From positions 18,479 through 82,478 of the forward strand of contig JAIMBB010000001.1 of the NCBI GenBank assembly GCA_023511655.1: a DNA stretch of 64,000 nucleotides, read 5' to 3'. This DNA is from Anaerolineae bacterium. GTDB lineage: Bacteria > Chloroflexota > Anaerolineae > J036 > Brachytrichaceae. A program made the translations under genes and the position numbers. Below are positions 53,971 through 62,521 of the stretch, piece by piece. The number at the start of each line of letters is the position of its first letter. Within the stretch, counting starts at the first letter, position 1. The notes beneath the pieces were generated by a model. It was not told where the DNA came from. It saw only the letters and a list, made by a program, of their open reading frames with translations, and ran no database searches.

Positions 53971-56270
53971 GACAAGGTCATCTCTGGCGCGGCCTTGGGC
54001 TCGGGCATCCACCGCAGGGTGGCGCGGATGAGCGTGCCGGCGCCTGGGGCAGTGACGATCTCGCAGTCGCCGCCGAGCAGCCGTGCGCGCTCGCGCATGC
54101 CGATCAGGCCGACGCCGCGCGACTCCGGCAGCGTGTCCAGGTCGAAGCCCCTGCCCCAATCCTGCACCTCGATGGCGAGCTCATTCTCCCCGAGCGCGAG
54201 CTGAACGCGCAGCCGGTCGGTGCCGGAGTACTTGTGCGCGTTGGTGATGGCCTCCTGCACGATGCGAAAGGCCGTGATTTCGACAATTGGTGGCACGGAT
54301 AGGTCGGATGGCTGGGCCGTGAAGGTCACATGGCACCCGCAGGCTTCTCGCATGTTGTCGGCGAGCTGGCACACAGCCTCGACCAGGCCAAAGTCGTCGA
54401 GCGTGGCCGGGCGCAACCCTTCGATCAAGCGGCGCGCCTCGACGATGGCGCACGAGAGCTGATCGAGCCCGGCGCGCAGCTCGGCTTCGGCGCGCCGCGC
54501 ATCCACACCGAGGTCGGCCTCTGCGTTGCGTAGCTGCAGCCGTGCCGCAACCAGCATCTGGATCAGTCCGTCGTGAATGTCGAAAGCGATCAGCTTGCGC
54601 TCCTCCTCCTGGCTGGTGATCAGGCGCTGCACCAGCGTCTGCAGCTCAGCGCGTCGCAGGGCGAGGTCCTCATACAGCTCGGCGTTTTCGAGCGCGATGG
54701 CGATGGAAGTGGCCAACGTTGCCAAGGCGTGACCGCTGTCGGTGCCGACCAGCCACGGAGCGGCGCCGAAGAGCTGGATCGCGCCCAGACGGTCGCCGAT
54801 GCGCAACGGCGCGGACAACATGTATCCGGACGGCTCACCCTGCAATCGGGCCGCAATCCAATCGTCCTCATCCTTCAGCCTAGCCAGCAGCACTTGGGTG
54901 TCGCCGTCACGCGTGTGGCGTTCCCAGCGCGCATCGCCGTCAACCTGACGCACAATCTCCGCCCTCGCGGTAGGGACCGAGATCACGCAGCACTCAGCAG
55001 GCAAGAGCTGCCGCGCCGCCCGCGCCGCCGCCGCAAGCGTGTCGGCCCGGGCGAGTTGCGACGAGACCTGATGGCCGGCGCGGTTGAGGAGGGAGAGTTG
55101 CTGCAGATAGCGGTCGAGCGTCGCGGCCATCTCCTCGAATGACGCGCTGAGCGCCTGTACTTCGTCGCGCGTATTCAAGCTCGGCGAGGCCGCTGAACCG
55201 ATGCGTGCGGCCGGCGAACGCATGGCGAAATCGCGCACGCGGCCGGTGAGGGCCACGATGGGTGCAGCGAGCTGCCGCGATAGCAGCGCCGCCATGCCCA
55301 GTGCCGTGACCACGGCACTGGCCAGGATCACGACGGCAGTGATCCGAAACTGCCACACTGAGGCGAACACCTTGGCGTATGGTACGTCGCGGATGAGCAC
55401 CCAACGCGGCGCATCGTCATCGAACAGGCGCAGTTGCTGGTGCACTATTACACGGCGGCTGGAATCCATGGACCCGAGCGGGAGCACTTCGCTGACCAGC
55501 GCTTCGAAGGCATCCCGGGGCGGGGACAGGAAGGCGCCCCTGAGCGTTGACGAGATCGCCGCCCACGCTTCGGGATAGTCGCGCGCGGCGCTTGCGCCCG
55601 TGTTCAGGTCACTTGGGCCGCCCCAGGTGCGCGATGCGTCGGGATGAGCTAGGTAGTAGCCCTGCATGTCCACCAGGCTAAGCAAGCCCTCGTCATCTTG
55701 CGAAGTGGCGATGGCGAGGATCGGCTCAGCGTGCATGTTGAGGATGAAGATGCCAGCCGCGGCGCCGTCGGCATCGAAGACCGGCGTGGCGTAGCGCAGG
55801 GTCGGTTTGTAGGGCGTATCCAGCCGGCCGAACTCACGGTTGAGGTCGATGGGCGAGACATACACCGCACCTTTCGGCAGCCGCATGGCCGCGGAGAAAT
55901 AATAGCGGTCGGCCTTGTTCTGTAGCTGCTCCGGCGGCGTGATGCGCACGCCCTGCGGCGAGGCATCCACGCGAATGACTTCTTGACCGGCAGCATCGAT
56001 CCACCGAAGCTGGAAGACGTTGCGATGCGTGTCGGCGTAGTGAGCGAAATCGGCCTGCAGTTGCTCTAAGACAGCCTGGCGCGCAGCCGGCCCGGCCTCG
56101 ATCGCGGCGCGCGCAACGCGGCTCTCACTCAGGAAGATCAGGTCAGCACGGACATCGGCCAGGTACTGCTGGATCTGATCCGCCCGCTGGCGCAGGTCAG
56201 CTGTGGCGCTATCCAGCGCACGCGCCTGCAGCACGCGGCTGGTGATCCAGTTACCGGCCGGTGCCCACAA
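53967..56270 (-). CDS. Sensor histidine kinase (Cache-HAMP-GAF-HisKA_3), N-terminus frameshifted
   Basis: 767 residues in the main frame: a periplasmic double-Cache-like domain (about 15-300), a second membrane helix (ITAVVILASAVVTALGMAAL), HAMP, a GAF domain (about 420-560), a HisKA_3 dimerisation domain with the phospho-His in IAFDIHDGL and a C-terminal ATPase domain (NAHKYS, GVGLIGMRERA). The first membrane helix is missing here but appears in another frame just upstream (LRTKLVTAFLIVVLVPVVGT, from about 56328 to 56262); removing one base near 56253-56260 would join them. It pairs with the NarL-type regulator. Confidence 0.85.
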   Translation of the reverse strand: MWAPAGNWITSRVLQARALDSATADLRQRADQIQQYLADVRADLIFLSESRVARAAIEAGPAARQAVLEQLQADFAHYADTHRNVFQLRWIDAAGQEVIRVDASPQGVRITPPEQLQNKADRYYFSAAMRLPKGAVYVSPIDLNREFGRLDTPYKPTLRYATPVFDADGAAAGIFILNMHAEPILAIATSQDDEGLLSLVDMQGYYLAHPDASRTWGGPSDLNTGASAARDYPEAWAAISSTLRGAFLSPPRDAFEALVSEVLPLGSMDSSRRVIVHQQLRLFDDDAPRWVLIRDVPYAKVFASVWQFRITAVVILASAVVTALGMAALLSRQLAAPIVALTGRVRDFAMRSPAARIGSAASPSLNTRDEVQALSASFEEMAATLDRYLQQLSLLNRAGHQVSSQLARADTLAAAARAARQLLPAECCVISVPTARAEIVRQVDGDARWERHTRDGDTQVLLARLKDEDDWIAARLQGEPSGYMLSAPLRIGDRLGAIQLFGAAPWLVGTDSGHALATLATSIAIALENAELYEDLALRRAELQTLVQRLITSQEEERKLIAFDIHDGLIQMLVAARLQLRNAEADLGVDARRAEAELRAGLDQLSCAIVEARRLIEGLRPATLDDFGLVEAVCQLADNMREACGCHVTFTAQPSDLSVPPIVEITAFRIVQEAITNAHKYSGTDRLRVQLALGENELAIEVQDWGRGFDLDTLPESRGVGLIGMRERARLLGGDCEIVTAPGAGTLIRATLRWMPEPKAAPEMTLS

Positions 56271-56362
56271 CGGGCACGAGCACGACGATTAGAAAAGCCG
56301 TGACCAACTTGGTTCGTAAAGACCACACGGCTCATTGTGTAAATGCGCCGCGTCGCACGCAA

Positions 56363-56617
56363 TCGCTGGGTGCCCAGTCCTGTACTAGCCAGATGACCGA
56401 TTCGCCCGCTGCGTGCCGAACGTCAAGCGCGGCTTGAACGACGGGATCAGATGCAAGCCAGGTTTCTTGCAAGCTCAGAGATCAGAGATAGATGAGGAGC
56501 ATACAGACGCAAAAGCCAACGAAGGCGTAATGGGAGTTGGCAGCTCGATCACGATACGCTCAGGCAGGGTTTTCGGCGTCTGATTCATCCTGTCCGCGCT
56601 TTCTTTGCAGAACAGCC
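56363..56617. other. Gap between sensor kinase and lipoprotein remnant
   Basis: I see no convincing coding sequence, RNA gene or strong hairpin in this stretch. It would contain the promoter of the kinase operon. Confidence 0.4.
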
Positions 56618-56618
56618 C

Positions 56619-56824
56619 TTACGGACATCCCGGCGACTCGAATCGGTAGCCCTGCGCGGCGAGCTGCGGCAGCGCCACGCGATAGGCGTCCACGAGAAGT
56701 CCTTGGTGCCAACTCGGACGATAACAGGGGCGTGCGTCGGCGGCGCGGCAAGCGGGGTGCATGCGCCGAGGAGAACAGCAGCGACCCAGACAGCAACGAT
56801 GGGCGATCGCAGTAGCGCTTGCAT
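56619..56824 (-). pseudogene. Short frameshifted lipoprotein gene or remnant
   Basis: The minus strand encodes a lipoprotein signal (RSPIVAVWVAAVLLGACTPL, with lipobox LGAC) followed by PVIVRVGTKDF; after a one-base shift near 56700 it continues LVDAYRVALPQLAAQGYRFE and ends at 56619. The start resembles the N-terminus of a periplasmic solute-binding protein, but the rest is absent. Binding proteins of the AioX type often accompany sensor kinases of arsenite loci, so a degraded sensory binding protein is possible. At about 68 residues it is too short to assign. Confidence 0.4.
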
Positions 56825-56891
56825 TTGAGAGCAATTAGTCTACAACACACAGCATTCGAACATCGCCTTGCAGATCGAAACCGCACACCCA

Positions 56892-57917
56892 ATGGGCAGC
56901 TTGATCGCAGTCCACCCTGCATTCGACGCCGTATGGCCTTTCGCAGCCGACCACCTTGCCACGCTCTGGCTCAAACAAGGCCCACTTCGATTCGTCCGCC
57001 TTCAACACGGCGACGATCGTTCGTTGCACGAGGTCGTGCTCGACCTGGCAACCGTCGAACGCTTGGTCGCGCTGAACGTGCGAGTCACCCCTGAAACGAT
57101 CCAGCGCATGCCGATGTTGCGCGAGGCTGCCATCCTGCATGCATACGGTGCCAACGAAGACCCTGAGTTGAAGGCGATTCTGGCCGCGCACGGTGTGCGC
57201 ACGTATGCCCAGCGGAGTGAGGGATTCTGGGGACAAAGCGTAGCCGAGTTCGCCCTGGCGCTCACGCTGTGCGCCTTGCGACGCATCCCGCAGACATATG
57301 CCGAGATGATTCACAGCCACGACGTGTGGAACTACGATCCGCCAGACGGTCGCGGCCTACCCGGCCAGCGCGGCTATCAATATGGCGACGATTCGCGCTT
57401 CGTCAACGGAACGATCGCGGGCAAGCGCGTGCGCATCGTCGGCGCCGGCAACATCGGCAGCCGCTATGCCAGCTTCGTCCACATGCTCGGGGCCGACGTG
57501 GCAGCGTGGGATCCCTATGCCGGCGAGCCGGGCTTCCACCGCAGCGGCGCGCGGCGCGTCTTTCATCTGGATTGGCTGATGCGCGATGCCGACATCTTCG
57601 CCCCCATGCTCCCTTTGACTCAAGGCACGCGCGGCCTGATCACCCGTGACCACATCTACTCGTTGCCGCGTGGCTGTCTGATCGTGCTGGTGACGCGTGC
57701 CGCGATTTGCGATATGGCCGCCATTCGCGAGCGGGTATTGAACGACGAGATAGCGCTGGCAGCCGACGTGTTCGACATTGAACCGCTACCGCTGGACGAT
57801 CCTCTTCTAGGGCGGCACAATGTGGTGCACACGCCGCACAACGCGGGACGAACGCGACACGCCAATGAACAGTGGGCGCAGGCGCTGGCCGATCAATTCC
57901 TCCCCGTCTCGTCGTAA
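56892..57917 (+). CDS. D-isomer specific 2-hydroxyacid dehydrogenase family protein
   Basis: 341 residues from the ATG at 56892; a TTG at 56868 would add eight residues. The NAD domain has RIVGAGNIGSRYASFVHMLG, the region around the catalytic Arg is LVTRAAICDM (rather than the usual NxARG), a Glu in VFDIEPLPLDDP and the catalytic His in TPHNAGRTRHAN. A patch PPDGRGLPGQRGYQYGDDSR within the hinge is unusual. It is divergent from the respiratory locus and its partner genes are unknown, so no substrate is proposed. Confidence 0.82.
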   Translation: MGSLIAVHPAFDAVWPFAADHLATLWLKQGPLRFVRLQHGDDRSLHEVVLDLATVERLVALNVRVTPETIQRMPMLREAAILHAYGANEDPELKAILAAHGVRTYAQRSEGFWGQSVAEFALALTLCALRRIPQTYAEMIHSHDVWNYDPPDGRGLPGQRGYQYGDDSRFVNGTIAGKRVRIVGAGNIGSRYASFVHMLGADVAAWDPYAGEPGFHRSGARRVFHLDWLMRDADIFAPMLPLTQGTRGLITRDHIYSLPRGCLIVLVTRAAICDMAAIRERVLNDEIALAADVFDIEPLPLDDPLLGRHNVVHTPHNAGRTRHANEQWAQALADQFLPVSS

Positions 57918-58200
57918 AATGCACGGCGACTTTGCGAACAGCCGGATGCCGTCGTCCCAAATATCAAACCGCAGCACCACGGACACCGATCTCGACGAAT
58001 TCTTAGCACTTTGACATCTCGGCCGGGTCGGCCAAAATATCCCTGTTTGCATCGCCGAATGCACGTCACAGACGTGCAGCGCGAGACGACTGTTGACATA
58101 TCTCCGTTCATCGCTGGCGGGTCGGTGTGTTGGGGGAACGACTCGCCGAGAATGAACACAGAAATCTTACAGATCTTTATGCGCGTTGTGACAAACGAAC
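57918..58200. other. Intergenic region before an exported protein gene
   Basis: 283 bases without a recognisable gene. A TTGACA lies at 58093-58098 but no well-placed -10 hexamer is obvious. Confidence 0.4.
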
Positions 58201-58980
58201 ATGGCACAGTGGACTTATCGAATACAACGTGTAGCTGCACAGGCCGGCACGGCAGTTGCACTGATACTGACTGTGATGTTAACCCGGGCAGATCATGGCA
58301 TAGCCGTATCACCCAACACCTCTGTTGACTTCGCTTTCGATCTGCCCGCTCAAGCCGGCGTCGCCAAGACATTCGAATTTAAGGTCAACATGCCGGGGTG
58401 CATTCAGGCATACATCCGGCCATGGACGAGTTCGACAGGAGGCAGCTCCAAGGCCAGCAAACTTCAGTTATCACTGAATGGGTCCGACCGCACTGCACCC
58501 TACGTCTCTGTCACGGGCTCATCGAGCAACGCCGTTCCCTTGTGGGTAAGTTACGCCGCATTCCCATCCGACGTCAATCGCGTGAGCGGATGGACGATCG
58601 CAGTGAGCACGGTGAACGGTCGCGGCACAGCTCGAGGTGTGGTGCGACTGGATTACCCGCCCACCCAGATGCCATGCGCGTTGCGTGCGACGACGACCAC
58701 GATCTCCGACACGAACTCGGTCAATCTGAGCTGGCTCTTCACCGACATTCGCTTCAACGGAGCATTTCTGGTCGAGCGATCGAGCAACAATGGTGCAGCC
58801 TGGCGGACGGTGCGCACCTGTTCCCTGCCCATCACCAGTCGCACCCTCTACGTGTGCACCGACGCGAACGTGGCCCCCGGCGACTACCTGTACCGCGTGT
58901 GCACGGTGAGCGGTGACGGCACAGACACGGCTTGCTCCGCGTCCAACGTCACGCCGCCGGTTCGCGTGAACGTCAAATGA
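58201..58980 (+). CDS. Exported protein of unknown function
   Basis: 259 residues. A hydrophobic N-terminal segment (AAQAGTAVALILTVMLTRA) suggests a Sec signal peptide. The mature part is Ser/Thr/Asn-rich and beta-like: a first domain with FDLPAQAGVAKTFEFKVNMP resembling pre-peptidase C-terminal or jelly-roll domains, and a second that looks fibronectin-III-like (SVNLSWLFTDIRFNGAFLVE, GDYLYRVCTVSGDG). Four cysteines in the second half could form disulfides. No enzyme motif is seen. Convergent with transporter set D. Confidence 0.65.
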   Translation: MAQWTYRIQRVAAQAGTAVALILTVMLTRADHGIAVSPNTSVDFAFDLPAQAGVAKTFEFKVNMPGCIQAYIRPWTSSTGGSSKASKLQLSLNGSDRTAPYVSVTGSSSNAVPLWVSYAAFPSDVNRVSGWTIAVSTVNGRGTARGVVRLDYPPTQMPCALRATTTTISDTNSVNLSWLFTDIRFNGAFLVERSSNNGAAWRTVRTCSLPITSRTLYVCTDANVAPGDYLYRVCTVSGDGTDTACSASNVTPPVRVNVK

Positions 58981-59020
58981 TGTGCGGGGCGAAAGTCTTT
59001 CTGGGCCCTCCGGCGCAAGT

Positions 59021-59929
59021 TCACACTTTCAGCCCGCTCAGAACCACACCGGACACGAAGTAGCGCTGAGCCACAGCAAACAGCACGAGCACGGGAATGG
59101 TCATGATAGCAGCGCCGGCCATCAAGAGGTGATCTCGCGGGTCGGTGGTCTCCAGCGCCATGTTTTGGAACGTGCGCAGACCGACAGCCGCCGTATAACG
59201 CGTCATGGTGTTGAGGTAAATGAACGGGCCGAAGAAATCGTTCCAATCGGTGAGGAACTGCAGAATAGCCACTGTAGTCAGAGCCGGTTTCATGAGGGGA
59301 ACCAGTACGCTCCACAGAATACGAAATGGTCCAGCCCCATCAATAGTGGCTGCCTCGTCGAGGTCACGCGGAATGCTCATGATGAACTGGCGAAGCAAAA
59401 AGATCATGAAAGCACCGCCCCCCAGCCACGCGCCGATGGTCAATGGGACATAGGTATCTATCAACTTAAGGTTGAAGAACAGCAAGTACTGAGGGATGAA
59501 CGTGACGATCGCCGGGATCATCATCGTGCTCAGCAATAGGATGAACCAGATGTTCTTGCCGAAGAAGTTGAAGCGCGCGAAGGCATAGGCCGTCATCGTG
59601 GCCGTAAAGATCGTCCCTGGAATCGTGATGAACACGATGGTGAAGCTGTTCAGCACCCAGCGGGCAAAAGGCACCAATCTGAAGACATCGGCATAGTTCG
59701 ACCACTGCGGCACCTCGGGCAAGAGGTGGGGGGTATACGATCGCAATTCCTGCCATGTCTGCAGCGAGCTCGATACCGTCCAGAAAAGTGGAAATGCAAA
59801 GAACAGGCCGAAGATCGTCAGAGTGGTATAGATGAAAAGCTTCCTTGCACGTTGGTTTCGCCGGGCGCGCGATGATGCATGGTCTACAGCGATGACCGGT
59901 GTCGAAGATTGGCTTGAAGTCGTTGCCAT
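59021..59929 (-). CDS. Sugar ABC transporter permease, MalG type (set D)
   Basis: 302 residues with six predicted membrane helices. The EAA loop reads LDEAATIDGAGPFRILWSVL and the C-terminus, RYFVSGVVLSGLKV, is typical of MalG-type subunits. It follows the MalF-type gene by 9 bases on the minus strand and is the last gene of the set. Confidence 0.91.
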   Translation of the reverse strand: MATTSSQSSTPVIAVDHASSRARRNQRARKLFIYTTLTIFGLFFAFPLFWTVSSSLQTWQELRSYTPHLLPEVPQWSNYADVFRLVPFARWVLNSFTIVFITIPGTIFTATMTAYAFARFNFFGKNIWFILLLSTMMIPAIVTFIPQYLLFFNLKLIDTYVPLTIGAWLGGGAFMIFLLRQFIMSIPRDLDEAATIDGAGPFRILWSVLVPLMKPALTTVAILQFLTDWNDFFGPFIYLNTMTRYTAAVGLRTFQNMALETTDPRDHLLMAGAAIMTIPVLVLFAVAQRYFVSGVVLSGLKV

Positions 59930-59938
59930 CAGTCGTAC

Positions 59939-60877
59939 TCACTCACCGTAATAGAAGACCAGGCGCTTGGATAGGCGTATCTGAATGAGGGTCAAGATGA
60001 CGATGAGAATAGCCAGCACCCATGCCAGCGCCGCACCATAGCCCATGTTGAAGTAGTCAAAAGCCTGCTTCCAGATATGCAGGGCAAAGAACCAGGTGGC
60101 AAAACCGGGGCCACCTTCGGTAGCCACGAATGCAGCTGCGAATGTTTGCATCGCGCCGATGATGCCCAGCACAGTGTTGAAAAAGATCGTGGGCGTCAGC
60201 ATCGGGATGGTCACGTGGCGAGTGGATTGCCAGGCGTTGGCCCCATCAATGGCAGCCGCATCGTAGAGCTCGGTGGGCACCCCTTGCAGACCAGCAAGAA
60301 AGATGATCATCTGCGTGCCGCCGATCGCTCCCCATAAGCGCAGCAACACCAGTGATGGAATCGCCCATTGACTATCGGAGAACCAGCCCGGAGGGCGTTC
60401 AACTCCGATGCCGCGCAACCCTTGATTGACGATGCCAAAATCGCTGTTCAGCAACCATTTAAACAGCAACACCGACGCAACCAGTGGCACCAGGGAGGGC
60501 ATGAAGAATAAGGTGCGATAGATCGTTACGCCGCGCAGCTTCGAGTTGAGCAAGATGGCGAGAAACATTGAGCCGATCACGCTCAGCGGCACGCTGAGCA
60601 AGGTGTAATAAGCCGTGCGTCCCAACGACGGCCAGAACAGGTCATCATTGGTGACCATGTTCACATAGTTTCTGAAGCCGATGAACTCCGGAGGGCTGAG
60701 TACGTCGTATTTCGTGAAACTCAGGTAGAAAGAGTACAGTCCGGGGCCGATGAACAAGCCGAAAAAGCCAAGCAGCCAAGGCAGCATAAAAAGGTAACCA
60801 TACAGGTTCTGGCGGCGTTGTGAGGCGAACGTCCGCCTGCCCGTTCGCGCCTTGACGACGGATGTTGCACCCGTCAT
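59939..60877 (-). CDS. Sugar ABC transporter permease, MalF type (set D)
   Basis: 312 residues from the ATG at 60877, chosen because GGAGGT lies 6-7 bases upstream; an upstream in-frame start would run through the intergenic stem-loop. Six membrane helices; FIGFRNYVNMV in the first external loop; EAA loop YDAAAIDGANAWQSTRHVTI. No ATPase gene accompanies it. Confidence 0.91.
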   Translation of the reverse strand: MTGATSVVKARTGRRTFASQRRQNLYGYLFMLPWLLGFFGLFIGPGLYSFYLSFTKYDVLSPPEFIGFRNYVNMVTNDDLFWPSLGRTAYYTLLSVPLSVIGSMFLAILLNSKLRGVTIYRTLFFMPSLVPLVASVLLFKWLLNSDFGIVNQGLRGIGVERPPGWFSDSQWAIPSLVLLRLWGAIGGTQMIIFLAGLQGVPTELYDAAAIDGANAWQSTRHVTIPMLTPTIFFNTVLGIIGAMQTFAAAFVATEGGPGFATWFFALHIWKQAFDYFNMGYGAALAWVLAILIVILTLIQIRLSKRLVFYYGE

Positions 60878-60897
60878 GTCATTACCTCCCCGAGATA

Positions 60898-60937
60898 TGC
60901 ATTTCGCGTGCGGTAGATCCACCACACGCGAAATGCA
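60898..60937 (-). repeat. Stem-loop between binding-protein and permease genes (set D)
   Basis: TGCATTTCGCGTG (60898-60910) pairs perfectly with CACGCGAAATGCA (60925-60937), a 13-bp stem with a 14-base loop. It occupies the 97-base gap after the binding-protein gene, as in the other three sets. Confidence 0.75.
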
Positions 60938-60974
60938 CAAGTAACACGGAATCGTGACGGCAGCAACCAGTGCG

Positions 60975-62363
60975 CTACGCTGGATCCATATCCAACACCT
61001 TCTGGATGTTGTTGTGCAAATCCTGCAAGCCTTGTTCGAACGAGATGTTCTCGTTAGGATCCATCATCCGCGTGGCCCACTGCTGGCAGGCATCGGTATA
61101 TTCGCGACCACGTGAGTTGGCCGGGGCATGCGCAGGAATGCCTTTCTCTAGATTGGGGATAAACCACTCGTGAACTGGATCTTTCTTGACCAGTTCCTGC
61201 AAGACGTCCGGGCGAACGAACGCACCTTGACCGGCGACCAGGTTAAACCCCATGGTGCCATCGAAGCTCGTGATGTGCTTGATGAACTGGAAAGCCTCCT
61301 GTGGATGCTTGGAATCCTTGAGGATGTTCCACGTACCACCGCGGATCTGCGACGGGGGTCTGCCGTCAGTGCGCATGGGCAACAACCCTTGCGTCGCTTC
61401 GGCTGCCGCTGGATCCTTAATGTCGCGCTTGAAGTTGCGCACGTTGAGCGAACCGCCCCAGTACATGGACAACTTGCCGTCAAGCAGGGCAGAGGCCATA
61501 TTTTGCATATCCGCCGGACGAGGCAAAATCTTCTCCTCCACCGCCAGCTTGTATGCCCAGCGCAGCGCTTCCTGCGCATTTTTGTCATCCATGAGCAAGC
61601 ACTTCTTACCTTCCGCGTCAATCAGATCCCCGTTGAACGCGCGCGTGAGCGTCACCAGGTGAGCTTCATCGTAGACGATGCCCAAGCCGAAGCGCTCGTC
61701 TTTCTTGTAGAGGCGACGGGCCCATTCGGCATAGGAGTCCATGGATGTATCGTGAGCCACCGGATCGGGCGGTGTGATGCCTGCCTCCTTCAAGTGCAGA
61801 GCGTTGATGACGATGGTGTCCTGGCCGGCCCACCCCCAGCTTGGAAGGCCATACAGCTTGCCCTTGTAGTACTGCAAATTGATGAACTGCTCGAACCATT
61901 GCTTTAGGTCGGTCTTGTCGGCCGCGACCAATTCATCCAGCGGACCGATGATGCCCTTATCAATCGCGCGCCAGAAATGGAAGTGAGACGGATCGAACGC
62001 GATCACGTCGCCCAGATCACCCGCGGCGAACTGAGCATACATCTTGCCGTAGTTATCTTGTTGGCTGGCACCGGTGAGAGGGCGAAATTCGATCTCGACG
62101 TTCGGATACTGCTCCTGGAAGGTCTTGATGCGCTCTTCGTTCCATCCTGTGCCTGGCCCGCGGAAGGTATCCCACTTCAGCAAAACTTTCTCACCCTTGG
62201 CGGTCGTCGGTTCAGAACTCGTTGACGGCTCTGAGGCAGTGCCTGCTGTTTGTTGACCCGCACCAGATGGCGGTGCAGCAGGCGCTGCGCAGGCAGCCAA
62301 CATCCCGGTGGCCATCATGCCACCTGCCATGCGTAAAAACTGACGGCGTGAAGTTCTCTTCAT
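60975..62363 (-). CDS. Sugar ABC transporter substrate-binding lipoprotein (set D)
   Basis: 462 residues. A twin-arginine motif (SRRQFLRMAGG) and lipobox (MLAAC) are followed by a Pro/Ser/Thr linker and an extracellular solute-binding family 1 body (VLLKWDTFRGPGTGWNEERI, NVEIEFRPLTG). AAGGAGG lies 9-10 bases before the ATG. It heads a three-gene minus-strand set with two permeases; no enzyme or regulator gene is adjacent, so the ligand cannot be guessed. Confidence 0.91.
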   Translation of the reverse strand: MKRTSRRQFLRMAGGMMATGMLAACAAPAAPPSGAGQQTAGTASEPSTSSEPTTAKGEKVLLKWDTFRGPGTGWNEERIKTFQEQYPNVEIEFRPLTGASQQDNYGKMYAQFAAGDLGDVIAFDPSHFHFWRAIDKGIIGPLDELVAADKTDLKQWFEQFINLQYYKGKLYGLPSWGWAGQDTIVINALHLKEAGITPPDPVAHDTSMDSYAEWARRLYKKDERFGLGIVYDEAHLVTLTRAFNGDLIDAEGKKCLLMDDKNAQEALRWAYKLAVEEKILPRPADMQNMASALLDGKLSMYWGGSLNVRNFKRDIKDPAAAEATQGLLPMRTDGRPPSQIRGGTWNILKDSKHPQEAFQFIKHITSFDGTMGFNLVAGQGAFVRPDVLQELVKKDPVHEWFIPNLEKGIPAHAPANSRGREYTDACQQWATRMMDPNENISFEQGLQDLHNNIQKVLDMDPA

Positions 62364-62521
62364 GGAAATTAGCCTCCTTTATCGGACATGGGATCGTTCC
62401 GATCTTGGGAATGCTGCTCCCCGGTGGCGCACTTTATCCGAGGGAAGACGGTGGAAGGAAAAATACACGTCCTCATCGCCGATGTCAAACGACATCGCAG
62501 TGGCTGTCGTACAAAACATCC

